This document shows positions 9,476 through 18,532 of a DNA stretch of 64,000 nt, in pieces. How positions within the stretch are numbered: the stretch's first letter is position 1; the number at the start of each line of letters is the position of its first letter. This DNA is from Edaphobacter modestus (GTDB lineage Bacteria > Acidobacteriota > Terriglobia > Terriglobales > Acidobacteriaceae): the NCBI RefSeq assembly GCF_004217555.1, contig NZ_SHKW01000001.1:4216001-4280000 (forward strand). Direction: 5' to 3'. The notes below the pieces were generated by a model. That model made no database searches and was not told where the DNA came from. It was given only the letters and a program-made list of their open reading frames with translations. The position numbers and the translations under genes were made by a program.

Positions 9476-9768
9476 TGTTCTGTTACCTCCACGGCCTGTT
9501 CCAGGCGAAGTAGAACACTGCCTGGCGTGGCACCAGCATCGTTGATGTGAATATTGACGGCGCCATCGAATCGGGAGAAGAACCTGTCGAAGACTGCCTT
9601 CCATGTGTCCCGATATCCATTCACGCTTGTGGTAATGGATACATGAGCTCCATCCTGGGCTGAAGGTTCGAAGATAACCTCCATATCTCCCGATCCCACA
9701 ACACCAACGTGGGCTCTTTGCTTTACGGCGCGCCTTGCGGCTGGATAGTGAAATTCAATCTGCTCCAT
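9472..9768 (-). CDS. mdcC: Malonate decarboxylase acyl-carrier protein (delta subunit)
   Basis: This 98-residue carrier protein holds the acetyl/malonyl thioester during the decarboxylation cycle. The expected modification serine lies in VGVVGSGDMEV (Ser26 from the chosen start), where the phosphoribosyl-dephospho-CoA arm is added. AAGGAGGAG precedes the ATG, which lies within the last codons of mdcB (14-bp overlap). The C-terminal DAGATPGSVLLRLEQA motif is also typical of the family. Intact and normal in length. Confidence 0.92.
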   Translation of the reverse strand: MEQIEFHYPAARRAVKQRAHVGVVGSGDMEVIFEPSAQDGAHVSITTSVNGYRDTWKAVFDRFFSRFDGAVNIHINDAGATPGSVLLRLEQAVEVTEQ

Positions 9769-10669
9769 GTTTCTCCTCCTTGTCACTGTTGTCATCCACG
9801 ATGCTTGCCGCAGCCGAATCTAAACAGTCGAGAAACAGGACAGCAGCCAGCAGATCAGCACTTCCTCCAGGAGAGAGTCGCTCTTGAAGGAGTTCATGAT
9901 CGAACTCCCGAAGCGCCGCGTCCCCCCGTCTTGTTCCTGGACCACCAGCTTTCATCACGGTGGCAGCACCGTTCTTGACTCTCTCTGCCCCCGCCAGACC
10001 ACCGCGGTAGAGAATGCATGTGTCATCAAGCATGGCCATGATGCTCAGCAGCGAGGACAGCCTGCTTGCGGTTTCTGTCTTGCCGGCGGCACGTGCGTCG
10101 CGAAGAGATGGGAGTCCAACCTGCACCACGTGAGGAAACTCAGCAGTCGCTTCCCCTCTGGCCCCGATCACCCCATAACGGTTCTGCACAATATATCCGT
10201 GAGAAACCAGTTGCGGGCGAGCAATGTCCGGAATCCGCGCTATAGAACCCGCTCGAGCAGCCAAGTGCTCCGGACTATGGTCGTTGCCTTGACCAGCAGC
10301 AGCCACGAGGAGGCCGAGCACCCAGATTGCACCTTTATGCGCATTTGAGCCCCCAGTGACAGCGAACATGGCAGTCTCTGCGTCTCGCCCGATGGCACCC
10401 AGCTCCTGTCGGAGCACCTGATTCACCGAATGCTTCCTGGCAGCTTCGGCCATCAATGCGAAGAAAGGTTCGATCGCCTCCGCCGACTGCCTCATTCGAG
10501 CCAGAGTAAGGTCTTTATGTGCTCCGGAACCGCGTCTGTCGACGAGCCCCGGTTTCGGTGTCAGCTCCGCTTCTGCAACCAAGGCCTGCTTCGCGACAAA
10601 TGCGAGATGCGCGGGCTGCTGAAGCCAAAACGGTGATGCAACGGATTCTTTGCGTGTCGCGAGATACAT
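9755..10669 (-). CDS. mdcB: Triphosphoribosyl-dephospho-CoA synthase
   Basis: MdcB makes the prosthetic-group precursor 2'-(5''-triphosphoribosyl)-3'-dephospho-CoA from ATP and dephospho-CoA. The 304-residue protein has the CitG-family motifs ELTPKPGLVDRRGSGAHKDL, TGGSNAHKGAIWVLGLL and MLDDTCILYRGG. The ATG overlaps the mdcA stop (TAATG) behind an AGGAG site. Its presence beside mdcG shows that the decarboxylase is the biotin-independent (Mdc) type and not the biotin-dependent (Mad) type. Confidence 0.92.
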   Translation of the reverse strand: MYLATRKESVASPFWLQQPAHLAFVAKQALVAEAELTPKPGLVDRRGSGAHKDLTLARMRQSAEAIEPFFALMAEAARKHSVNQVLRQELGAIGRDAETAMFAVTGGSNAHKGAIWVLGLLVAAAGQGNDHSPEHLAARAGSIARIPDIARPQLVSHGYIVQNRYGVIGARGEATAEFPHVVQVGLPSLRDARAAGKTETASRLSSLLSIMAMLDDTCILYRGGLAGAERVKNGAATVMKAGGPGTRRGDAALREFDHELLQERLSPGGSADLLAAVLFLDCLDSAAASIVDDNSDKEEKHGAD

Positions 10670-12324
10670 TACCAACTCCTGAACTTCGCCGGTGGTTGAT
10701 AGAGGCCCCCGGACCACGCAACCAGGTCTTCCATGCTGCGCGCAGCCAGCAAGGATCGACCGGCCTCGAGTCGATGGACCCCCAAGTCTTCCGGAAGTGC
10801 GACAATGCCTTTCCTCCGTAGAGCTACTGTTTCCTCAGCTTTCGCTTTGATTCCGATGGGACTGACTCCAGCGATGGCAGCGATAGCCCGTCGGCGCTCT
10901 TCAATACCTTCGGTCTTATAGAGGTAGGAAATGCCCTCTTCCGTCACCACATGACTGACGTCGTCGCCGTAGATCATGATGGGGGCAACCGGCATACCTG
11001 CCTTCTTCGCGACCTCAACGGCATCCAGAGTCTCGACAAAGGCTGGTACTCCGCCACTCGCAAATGTTTCCAACGTCTGTACGACGATCTTGCGACCGCG
11101 GGTGAGCGGGTTCGAGTCCTTTCTCAAATCCAGCCATGCATTACTTGTGTGTCGTCGCCCATGTGGGTCATGCCCCATATTCGGCGCGCCACCGAAGCCT
11201 GCCAGTCTGCCTGTCATCACGGTGGACGAGTTTGCTTCTCCGTCCAACTGCAAAGTTGCCCCGATGAAAGCGTCGACTGCGTACTGACCCGCAAGCTGGC
11301 AAAGGACTCGATTTGACCGCAGGCTTCCGTCGCGTCCGGTAAAGAAGACATCCGGCCGTGCCTTGATGTAGTCATCCATTCCCACTTCGCTTCCGAAGGA
11401 ATGAATGCTCTTGACCCAACCGCTCTCGATCGCAGGAATCAGGGTTGGATGAGGGTTGAGTGCCCAGTGCTCGCAGATCTTTCCGCGCAACCCAAGCGAT
11501 TCTCCATAGGTCGGAAGAAGCAGCTCGATGGCCGCAGTATCAAAGCCGATCCCGTGGTTGAGAGATTTCACTTGATGGCGCTCGTAGATGCCTCGAATGA
11601 TCATCATTCCCATCAAAATCTGGATTTCATTGATGTGACGTGGATCGCGTGTGAAGAGAGGCTCTACGGCAAACGGCTTGTCTGCTTGAACAACGACATC
11701 GATCCAAGACCCAGGGATATCGACGCGGGGCAGTTTTTCGACGATCTCATTCACCTGAACGATCACGATCGCGTCGTGGAAAGCCGCAGCCTCCACGATA
11801 ACAGGTGTATCTTCTGTATTCGGCCCCGTAAACAGATTGCCTTCGCGGTCCGCCTGCTCTGCACACACAAGGACGACGTTTGGGATGAGATCGACCAGCA
11901 AGCGAGCGTACAACTCGACGTAAGTGTGAACCGCCCCAATTTCAAGGACCCCGTCCTCGAGCAGCTGTGCAACACGAAGGCTCTGAGGTCCTGCAAACGC
12001 GAAGTCCACCTTTTTTGCAATTCCGAGTTCGAACAATGTGAGGTGCTCGGGACGGCTAATACTGGAGATGATCAGATGCAGGTCGTGTACTTTTTTCGCA
12101 TCAACTTTTACGAGGGACCGCGACAAAAAGTCGGCCTGCTTCTGATTGTCTCCCTCCAAGACAATTCGATCTCCCGCCACGACCAGGGCTTCAAGGGCTT
12201 CAACTGTCTTGTCCGTAGGAAGTACGGGGCCGCTCATCCACCGCATCACCACCTGCATTCGGCGCTCCTTCTCCTCACGCCGCCTAGTCCACGAGGATGC
12301 CTGTTGCAGTCTTTGCTCGCTCAT
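10669..12324 (-). CDS. mdcA: Malonate decarboxylase alpha subunit (acetyl-S-ACP:malonate ACP transferase)
   Basis: MdcA swaps acetate for malonate on the carrier protein, so each cycle consumes malonate and releases acetate and CO2. The 551-residue protein matches the family along its length: LEGDNQKQADFLSRSLVKVD near the N-terminus, HGIGFDTAAIELLLPTYGESLGLRGKI in the middle, and GFGGAPNMGHDPHGRRH towards the C-terminus. It is the first gene of the operon; the 109-bp gap to the divergent LysR gene must hold the promoter. Intact. Confidence 0.95.
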   Translation of the reverse strand: MSEQRLQQASSWTRRREEKERRMQVVMRWMSGPVLPTDKTVEALEALVVAGDRIVLEGDNQKQADFLSRSLVKVDAKKVHDLHLIISSISRPEHLTLFELGIAKKVDFAFAGPQSLRVAQLLEDGVLEIGAVHTYVELYARLLVDLIPNVVLVCAEQADREGNLFTGPNTEDTPVIVEAAAFHDAIVIVQVNEIVEKLPRVDIPGSWIDVVVQADKPFAVEPLFTRDPRHINEIQILMGMMIIRGIYERHQVKSLNHGIGFDTAAIELLLPTYGESLGLRGKICEHWALNPHPTLIPAIESGWVKSIHSFGSEVGMDDYIKARPDVFFTGRDGSLRSNRVLCQLAGQYAVDAFIGATLQLDGEANSSTVMTGRLAGFGGAPNMGHDPHGRRHTSNAWLDLRKDSNPLTRGRKIVVQTLETFASGGVPAFVETLDAVEVAKKAGMPVAPIMIYGDDVSHVVTEEGISYLYKTEGIEERRRAIAAIAGVSPIGIKAKAEETVALRRKGIVALPEDLGVHRLEAGRSLLAARSMEDLVAWSGGLYQPPAKFRSW

Positions 12325-12351
12325 CGTCTCTGTCTCCTCTCTTGCCTACAC

Positions 12352-12379
12352 AAATGATTTGATACTCAACACATCATTT
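12352..12379. promoter_or_regulatory. Inverted repeat between mdcA and its LysR gene, probable operator
   Basis: AAATGAT and its exact complement ATCATTT are separated by 14 bases in the 109-bp divergent gap. LysR regulators bind imperfect dyads between divergent genes, so this is the best operator candidate for the regulator at 12434. The binding itself is inferred. Confidence 0.55.
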
Positions 12380-12433
12380 ACGGCGATGAAGAGTTTTTAT
12401 AATCGTGATAGCGTCAGCTAATCAGGAGACCTC

Positions 12434-13321
12434 ATGGAATTCCGTCACATTCGTTCATTCTTGTCCGTCGCTGAAACTCTTCATTTCGGTCGAAGCGCTC
12501 GGCTCCTCAACTTGAGCCAGCCTGCGCTTAGCCTTCAAGTCAAAGCGCTTGAGGACGAATTGGGTATTCAACTCCTAAGCAGGAACCGACAAGGTACGGT
12601 GCTTACGGAGGCTGGGCAGGCATTTCGGGAAGACGCGGCGGTCGCTCTGGAAAAACTCGAATTTGCCAAGAGGAAAGCTCAGTGGGCGTCAGCAGGCAAA
12701 CTCGGCCATATTCGCATCGGCTTTATATCAACTGCCGGTTTTGAGATCGTCCCGAACTTGATGCGACGCTTTCGGAAGAGCTATCCGGATGTTGAATTCT
12801 CCATAAGAAACATCTTGACGGGCGCTCAACTGGAAATGATAGACGATGGTTTGTTAGACGTAGGCTTTCTTCGTCTTCCCATTGAAAATCGCAAAGAGAT
12901 TGAGGTGACAACGGTTCACAGGGAACCATTTATCGCGATCTTACCTTCGTGGCACTCGCTTTCCGCAAAAAAGGAGATTCGACTGCACGAACTCAAAGGG
13001 AATCCATTTGTCATGTATGCGCGGGAGCACGCTCCTGGATTCCATGATCTATTGACTGGAATTCTGAGCAACGCTGGAGTCATCCCTAAGGTGGTCCAAA
13101 CAGCGGGAGAGATGCCTACACTCATCTCTCTCGTCGATGCCGGCGTGGGTGTCTCGATTGTCCCAGCATCTGCCGCAAAGAGAATCGTCTCTAAGGTGGC
13201 CGTGTGCTCGATTGCGGATCGACTGCCGGAGTCCGAGATTGGGTTGGCCTTCGCACGGCAGAACACTGCTGCGGTAGTTCGCCGGTTTTGTGACTTCGCT
13301 CGCACGTCGCTGAATCGTTGA
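12434..13321 (+). CDS. LysR-family regulator of the malonate operon
   Basis: This 295-residue protein has an N-terminal winged helix-turn-helix (MEFRHIRSFLSVAETLHFGRSARLLNLSQPALSLQVKALEDELG) and a periplasmic-binding-protein-like effector domain. An AGGAGA site precedes the ATG. It is divergent from mdcA with a shared 109-bp control region, the classic LysR arrangement, so it probably activates mdcA-H in response to malonate (an MdcR role). That role is inferred from position; the sequence itself only shows the family. Confidence 0.88.
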   Translation: MEFRHIRSFLSVAETLHFGRSARLLNLSQPALSLQVKALEDELGIQLLSRNRQGTVLTEAGQAFREDAAVALEKLEFAKRKAQWASAGKLGHIRIGFISTAGFEIVPNLMRRFRKSYPDVEFSIRNILTGAQLEMIDDGLLDVGFLRLPIENRKEIEVTTVHREPFIAILPSWHSLSAKKEIRLHELKGNPFVMYAREHAPGFHDLLTGILSNAGVIPKVVQTAGEMPTLISLVDAGVGVSIVPASAAKRIVSKVAVCSIADRLPESEIGLAFARQNTAAVVRRFCDFARTSLNR

Positions 13322-13742
13322 TACGAAGATAAATTCCATCGACTACATTGGCCAGGGCGTGCGTTTTCGCACGGCTCTTTGGGTCCACTGTCCTCAATTC
13401 GACTATTAGGACCGAATTCCTTTTCTCTTGCAATTTGACTGCCTCCCCAGTTGAGCAGAATTGCCGGGCGCATCGACGAGTATTCCGCAATAGGGACCCA
13501 TGATTAGTCGTCCATATCACGGTCATAAGAATAAGCAACAATCGCGAATCACCTGTGAAGAGTCCAACGTAGCGTGAGTCACAAAAATCCATCCGCTGGA
13601 GGAGAGCCGCACGGAGACGCCTTTCGCCGGCTGTCTTCACCACCGCTGATTAGCTTCGAGGCAGCTTGCCGCGAGCAACAACAATCGAGATGGGGCTCAT
13701 GAAATGCCGGGAGGCAGAGATATTCATCAATCAGGAGGTTCT
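13322..13742. other. Intergenic stretch, no gene recognised
   Basis: Only overlapping short frames on both strands are present; none has a convincing ribosome site or family resemblance. Confidence 0.4.
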
Positions 13743-14135
13743 GTGCCCTTGTTTACCGTAACGATGAAGTCCAACAGGTCAACCAACGAGAAGGACCGTC
13801 TTTCCAGAGCCATCCATGCTGCAAGCATTGCTGCTGGATATCCAGAGGATGACCTTTTCCAACGGTTCCTTTCGTTGGGACCAAGCGATTTCAGAGTTGA
13901 TCTGTACTATCCCGCACTGCCCAAGCCGCGCACCGACCAGATGTTGATGATTGAAGTGCTGGTATCTTCAGGGACTGACACCAATCGGAAAAAAGGTCTT
14001 GTTGCCGCCCTTGTCGAGAAGCTTGGCGAAGCAGGCATCGACCCAAACGACATAATGGTGTTCTTTTTGGAGACCGATCGCGCGAGCGGATCATTCGGTG
14101 GCGGACAGTTCGCACCACCTGTTGCCTTTGCCTGA
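13743..14135 (+). CDS. Tautomerase-superfamily protein
   Basis: The 130-residue protein begins at a GTG placed 5 bases after a strong AGGAGG site, giving MPLFTVTM; removal of Met leaves the N-terminal proline that acts as the general base in this superfamily. The rest (MLMIEVLVSSGTDTNRKKGLVAALVEKLGEAGI, then DIMVFFLETDRASGSFGGGQF) matches the Tautomerase_2 type, about twice the size of 4-oxalocrotonate tautomerase. The substrate is unknown. The longer ATG frame from 13704 would bury Pro1 and is rejected. Confidence 0.82.
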   Translation: MPLFTVTMKSNRSTNEKDRLSRAIHAASIAAGYPEDDLFQRFLSLGPSDFRVDLYYPALPKPRTDQMLMIEVLVSSGTDTNRKKGLVAALVEKLGEAGIDPNDIMVFFLETDRASGSFGGGQFAPPVAFA

Positions 14136-14416
14136 TCACCGCCCATGGCATCCTTGCGGCATGGCTTCGAGGAAGCTGGAGATGTACAGGAGAGACCGCT
14201 TCGAAGCCCGCAGCAATGGATCTGTGAACTGCTCTTAAAGAATCAACAGCCGAGATGGGGGCCTATGGAAATGGAGGAGCTTGACCCAAGGGAAAATGAG
14301 CGCCGCAACGTATAAGGCGTGAGAGGCAACCGCGAGATGAGAGCCTCACCGGCAGTGACACTTCTAGGTTTTTGAAACGACCGCAGAACTCAACAAAAAA
14401 GGAACTGGAGATAGTT

Positions 14417-15193
14417 ATGTTCAATCGATTCGCCATATTCGCCACAATGTTGTGTGCGGCCGTCCTGTCGAGCACCCCAAACTTGCACGCCCAGAAGTCC
14501 GAAGTGAAAAGTATCGTCCTCGTCCACGGTGCCTGGGCAGACGGCTCCGGTTGGAGGGGCGTTTACGACAACCTTGTCAGGGATGGCTTCAACGTCAGCA
14601 TCGTCCAAGAGCCGGAGACATCCTTCCATGATGATGTGACCGCCGTGAAGCGTATCCTCGCACTGCAAGACGGACCGAGCATCCTTGTCGCGCACAGCTA
14701 TGGGGGAGCCGTAATTACAGAAGCGGGCACGGATCCATCGGTTGCCGGATTGGTGTATGTTGCAGCGCACATGCCAGACGCTGGAGAGAACGAAGCGGAC
14801 GACGGAAAGCGCTTCCCGAGTGACCTCAGCAAGTCTGGTGCGATAAAGAAGACGGCAGATGGTTTCACGTACCTCGATCCCACCCAATTCCATGAGTACT
14901 TTGCAGCCGATCTTTCTGTGGAGCAGGCCGCTTTCATGGCGCGATCGCAGGTCCCCAACGCCGCGGACAATTTCAAGGCAGTCATCACCACGCCTGCATG
15001 GAGAGAAAAACCGAGTTGGATGGTCGTCGCCGGAGCGGATAGAACGATCAACCCTGACTTAGAACGGTTTTATGCCGAGCGAGCTCATAGCCACACGGTC
15101 GAAGTCGCAGGCGCCAGCCACTCAGTCTACGTCTCGCATCCCAAGGAGGTCGCAGATGTAATTGAGAGTGCAGCACGTGCGGTTTCAAAATAG
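14417..15193 (+). CDS. Secreted alpha/beta hydrolase
   Basis: A 258-residue protein with a signal peptide (MFNRFAIFATMLCAAVLSS, ending NLHAQ). The mature part has the oxyanion segment VLVHGAWADGSGW, the nucleophile serine in VAHSYGGAV, an aspartate in VVAGADRTINP and the histidine in ASHSVYVSHP, so the triad is complete. The closest pattern is the small esterase-like hydrolases beginning with HGAWADGS. The ATG at 14417 fits the signal peptide better than the one at 14372. The substrate cannot be read from the sequence. Confidence 0.85.
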   Translation: MFNRFAIFATMLCAAVLSSTPNLHAQKSEVKSIVLVHGAWADGSGWRGVYDNLVRDGFNVSIVQEPETSFHDDVTAVKRILALQDGPSILVAHSYGGAVITEAGTDPSVAGLVYVAAHMPDAGENEADDGKRFPSDLSKSGAIKKTADGFTYLDPTQFHEYFAADLSVEQAAFMARSQVPNAADNFKAVITTPAWREKPSWMVVAGADRTINPDLERFYAERAHSHTVEVAGASHSVYVSHPKEVADVIESAARAVSK

Positions 15194-15233
15194 CTCGGAC
15201 TCCGTAAGGAGTCCCCACACCCGGAGGGACCAA

Positions 15234-15872
15234 GTGAAACTTCTCGAAATTCAGTCGTCACCAAGAGGCGAATCTTCCGATTCGATCAGCCTCACCAAAT
15301 CATTCATCGAGGCGTGCAAATCCGACGACACCTCGATAGTTGTGGATACGTTGAACGTCTGGCATGAACGGCTACCGGAGTTCGACTACGAGGCAATTGG
15401 AGCGAAGTACAAAGCAGTGAAGCACGAAACGATGACTGAGGCAGAGTCCAACGTATGGGAGCGTATTCAATCGTTGATCCAACGCTTTCAGAACGCCGAT
15501 CGAATCGTCTTAGGAACGCCAATGTGGAACTTTGGCCTGCCTTACAAGCTCAAACAATTGATTGATCTCGTAGCTCAGCGAAACTATCTGTTTGCCTACG
15601 ACGGCAAACAGTACGGCCCGCTCTTGAACGTGGAAAAGGCAATCGTCGTCTATACACGCGGTTCACGTTTCCTGGAGGGCACTCCAATACCGCCGTCGCG
15701 ATTCGATCACCAAACGAATTATTTGGACTTTTGGTTGCAGCTTGTAGGTGTTCGAGATCTTCGCAGCGTGATTGTTGACAACGCGTGGAATCAAGATCGT
15801 CAGGAATCAGAAGTGAGCCTGGCGAAGGGCAAAGCTACTCTGGAACGACTGGTTGAGTGGTTTCTTAACTAG
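15234..15872 (+). CDS. FMN-dependent NADH-azoreductase-like flavoprotein
   Basis: The start is the GTG after GGAGGGA (15222-15228), giving MKLLEIQSSPRGESSDSISL, the phosphate-binding loop of flavodoxin-fold azoreductases. GTPMWNFGLPYKLKQLIDLV is the FMN isoalloxazine contact typical of AzoR. The 212-residue length fits. Such enzymes reduce quinones and azo compounds with NADH. The gene follows the hydrolase by 40 bp on the same strand and may be cotranscribed. Confidence 0.85.
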   Translation: MKLLEIQSSPRGESSDSISLTKSFIEACKSDDTSIVVDTLNVWHERLPEFDYEAIGAKYKAVKHETMTEAESNVWERIQSLIQRFQNADRIVLGTPMWNFGLPYKLKQLIDLVAQRNYLFAYDGKQYGPLLNVEKAIVVYTRGSRFLEGTPIPPSRFDHQTNYLDFWLQLVGVRDLRSVIVDNAWNQDRQESEVSLAKGKATLERLVEWFLN

Positions 15873-15994
15873 TAGCAGAACCAGGGTTGCGCTAGAATCT
15901 GTTCGGCCCGTACCGGTAAGGCCGTGATGGCCGTGAGGACTGCAATGACAGGCAACCGCCATCTCTTCAAGTTCAAATATTGAGGCATGTTTAT

Positions 15995-16222
15995 CTACCT
16001 TTCATGGGAAAGTTCGCCTGCTTGCCATTGGCAGAACGAAAGTATGGCGAAAGCCAGCTCGACTGACTTCTCCAGAAAGATCAAGTGGCACGAATTGAGT
16101 TCAATGGTCTTCGCGTCAGGAACCAGATTCTCCGAGTAGGCTGGTGGCACGATCTGATCGTGCTTTGCAGTAATCAGCAGCGTCGGGGCCTTGATTCTCG
16201 CGGCGAACTCCCGAACATCCAC
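15995..16222 (-). pseudogene. C-terminal remnant of an alpha/beta hydrolase, cut by an IS
   Basis: The frame encodes the C-terminal part of an alpha/beta hydrolase: DVREFAARIKAPTLLITAKHDQIVPP is the strand and acid residue region, and NSCHLIFLEKS holds the histidine. The IS5-like element at 16227 enters just upstream. If the element and one TA are removed, the frame continues for about 15 codons beyond it, up to the end of the LysR gene at 16864, where no N-terminal catalytic part remains. The gene is therefore both interrupted and truncated. Confidence 0.75.
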
Positions 16223-16226
16223 ACTA

Positions 16227-16814
16227 GAGGCTGTTAATGACTTCAGTTGAGCATTTTGAAGATTCTGCTGAGCATGAGGCAGGCGAAGGCGAAGTAGTGG
16301 AAGGTGGCGAGGGTTTGGGAGAGGCGTTCGTAGTCTCTAGCCAGGCGGCGGAATCGCGGGGCCCAGGCGAAGCTTCTCTCGACGACCCATCGGCGCGGCA
16401 GCAGGACGAAGCCCCGTTTGGCCTCCGTGTGCTTGACCACCTCCAGTTGAATGCCGTGCCGGGCGGCCGCGCTGTCCGCGGTTTCTCCGGTGTAGCCCTG
16501 GTCGACGTAGGCAAGTTCCACGTGGTCTCCGGTCATCTGCTGCACCGCTTCGGCGAGCTTGTCCACCTGGGCGCGGTCCTGCTCGTTGGCGGCGGTGACA
16601 TGCAAGGCGAGCAGGTTGCCCAGGGTGTCCACCGCAGCGTGCACCTTGGCTCCTTTGCGCCGCTTGGCGCCATCGCCACAAACGACCACTCCTCATCGCT
16701 CACATCGCTCGGATAACCAACCTGACCCTTATTCCCCATCCAACTATGCTGCGCGATGACAACAACACAATCACTGCCTTCCTACACATGAGAACTAAAG
16801 TTATTAACAGCCTC
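16227..16814 (-). mobile_element. IS5-like element, copy A, internally deleted
   Basis: The 588-bp element is bounded by imperfect inverted repeats GAGGCTGTTAATGAC at the left and GAGGCTGTTAATAAC (complement) at the right, flanked on both sides by TA within CTAG. It matches copy C at 48913 over its left part. About one third of the transposase gene is missing inside, so it cannot make its own transposase, but both ends are present. Confidence 0.85.
16243..16739 (-). pseudogene. IS5-family transposase with internal deletion and frame change
   Basis: The true N-terminus is kept here: MGNKGQVGYPSDVSDEEWSFV begins at 16739. The sequence then jumps to DGAKRRKGAKVHAAVD in another frame, so the segment that copy C still has (MREDA-like through TLQSTPESGARAGY) is deleted. 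The C-terminal half, with AYVDQGYTGE and PRRWVVERSFAW (the DDE glutamate region), reads well up to 16243. Confidence 0.8.
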
Positions 16815-16863
16815 TAGAGAAGCAATGACCAAGATGTCGGGAATCCCGTTCGCGGGTTCGGAA

Positions 16864-17799
16864 TCAGCCTGGGATTGTTTTGCGCGAGTGCGAGGCCTGG
16901 ACCGTCGTAGATAGGAACTCGAGAAACGCGCGCGTCTTCGGTGCGAGGTATTGGCGCGAGGGATAGTAGGCATACAGGGGGAAGCGTTCCTCCTCCCAAT
17001 CCGGAAAGAGGGTCACCAGTCGTCCACTCGAGAGATGGGCATCGACGCCGAGTTCGAGGACTTGGGCGATCCCATATCCTGCCAGGCACACCGCGTGCAT
17101 TGTTGCGACGTCACTCAGCATGAGCTGGCTTTGCGTCTCAACCTTGATCTCCTTTCGACCTTTACGGAATGCCCACTCGAAGGGACGGCCCGTCTCCGGG
17201 TCTCGAAAATCGATCATCAGATGTCGTTCCGCTACCAGTTGCTGCGGGTCGGTAGGGTGGCCGTGTTTCTTTAAGTAGCCGGGCGAGGCTACGGTAAGAA
17301 CTCTCGTGTCCAGCAATCTTCGGGCGACAAGAGTGGATGGGCGCGGCTCGCCGAAGCGAATTCCCAGATCGTACCCATCCGAGATTAGATCTCCGAGGCC
17401 CTCCCGCGTGATCAGGTCCACCTTAAGCTCCGGATATGTTTTGAGAAATCCACTGAGTTGCGGTCCGAGAATGAGCTGCGAGAAGTAAGGGTCCATGTTG
17501 ACGCGAAGTCTCCCCCGGACGATCACTTTACCTTCGGCCAGGGCGGAGGTGGCGTCTTCGAGCGCCGACACAATCGGGCCAATGGTCTCGTAGAACCGCC
17601 TGCCTTCGTCTGTGAGGGAGACGGAGCGTGTCGTCCTCTCCAGGAGTCGGATTCCAACCTGCGCCTCGAGCCGAGCTACCGCACGGCTGATGCCCGGTTG
17701 GGAGACGTTCAAGGATCTCGCCGCGGCCGCGAAGCCGCCCGATCTCACCACGGCAGCAAGGGCGCTCACGCCATTTAGAAGGCGGTCATCGAAGCTCAT
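16864..17799 (-). CDS. LysR-family transcriptional regulator
   Basis: The 311-residue protein has the LysR helix-turn-helix (VVRSGGFAAAARSLNVSQPGISRAVARLEAQVG) and a substrate-binding domain ending in a lysine/arginine-rich tail. It belongs to the CrgA/YafC-like group by its TTRSVSLTDEGRRFYE segment. It is divergent from the gene at 17904, so it may control that gene and the following reductases; this is inferred from the layout. Confidence 0.87.
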   Translation of the reverse strand: MSFDDRLLNGVSALAAVVRSGGFAAAARSLNVSQPGISRAVARLEAQVGIRLLERTTRSVSLTDEGRRFYETIGPIVSALEDATSALAEGKVIVRGRLRVNMDPYFSQLILGPQLSGFLKTYPELKVDLITREGLGDLISDGYDLGIRFGEPRPSTLVARRLLDTRVLTVASPGYLKKHGHPTDPQQLVAERHLMIDFRDPETGRPFEWAFRKGRKEIKVETQSQLMLSDVATMHAVCLAGYGIAQVLELGVDAHLSSGRLVTLFPDWEEERFPLYAYYPSRQYLAPKTRAFLEFLSTTVQASHSRKTIPG

Positions 17800-17903
17800 G
17801 TACTTATGCTAATTGGTTATAAGTGAAATGCCGCGAAGATTAGTTCCAAATCAATCCCCGTGAGTCAGATAGTTGGAAGCACTGAGAGGGAAAGGTAAGG
17901 AGC

Positions 17904-18491
17904 ATGGTGATTCGTAGAACATGTGCAGTGCTACTCGCTGCTGCAATATTCGGCATGAACGGTCATGCGCAGGTGCCGACACATCAGGGACTAACGTTCA
18001 ACGGGGACGGCGCATTGCGTAACAATCAGATTCATTGGCCCAAGGGCTTCGAGCCCGAGCAGGCGGACCTCTTTGCACACAATGAGATCGACATCCGAGC
18101 CGGATGCGAGACCGCCTTCTCGAATCTCGTTGATGCAGAGGCTTGGCCCTCCTGGTACTCGAACTCGAAGGACGTCAAGGTTCTGAACACTCCAGATCAT
18201 CGGCTCCGGAAGAAGGCACGAATCTCGTGGGAGACCTTCGGATTTCACATCGAAAGCCGCGTGTGGGAGTTTGAGTCGAGTAGCCGCCTCGGATGGTTCG
18301 GAGATGGTAAGGACCTCCATGCTTATCACACGTTCCTTCTTACCAAGGCCCCTGAGGGGTGCCACGTCGTCACAGAAGAGGTTGTGAAGGGTCCTGGTGC
18401 CATTCAGTTCCGTGAGCAGCAACCGAACGCCATGCACGAGGGGCATCAGCTTTGGCTGACGACCTTGAGGGACCGGTCGGAGAAGCACTGA
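17904..18491 (+). CDS. Secreted SRPBCC (START-like) domain protein
   Basis: This 195-residue protein begins with a signal peptide (MVIRRTCAVLLAAAIFGMNGHAQ). The mature part shows the SRPBCC pattern: NEIDIRAGCETAFSNLVDAEAWPSWY at the start and RVWEFESSSRLGWFGDG in the middle. This hydrophobic-pocket fold binds lipids or cyclises polyketides, but a periplasmic location is unusual for it. It is the first gene of a three-gene run with the two oxidoreductases that follow. Confidence 0.75.
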   Translation: MVIRRTCAVLLAAAIFGMNGHAQVPTHQGLTFNGDGALRNNQIHWPKGFEPEQADLFAHNEIDIRAGCETAFSNLVDAEAWPSWYSNSKDVKVLNTPDHRLRKKARISWETFGFHIESRVWEFESSSRLGWFGDGKDLHAYHTFLLTKAPEGCHVVTEEVVKGPGAIQFREQQPNAMHEGHQLWLTTLRDRSEKH

Positions 18492-18532
18492 CACTCGCAA
18501 CAAATCATTTCCAGATAGGAAGGAGCAAGACT

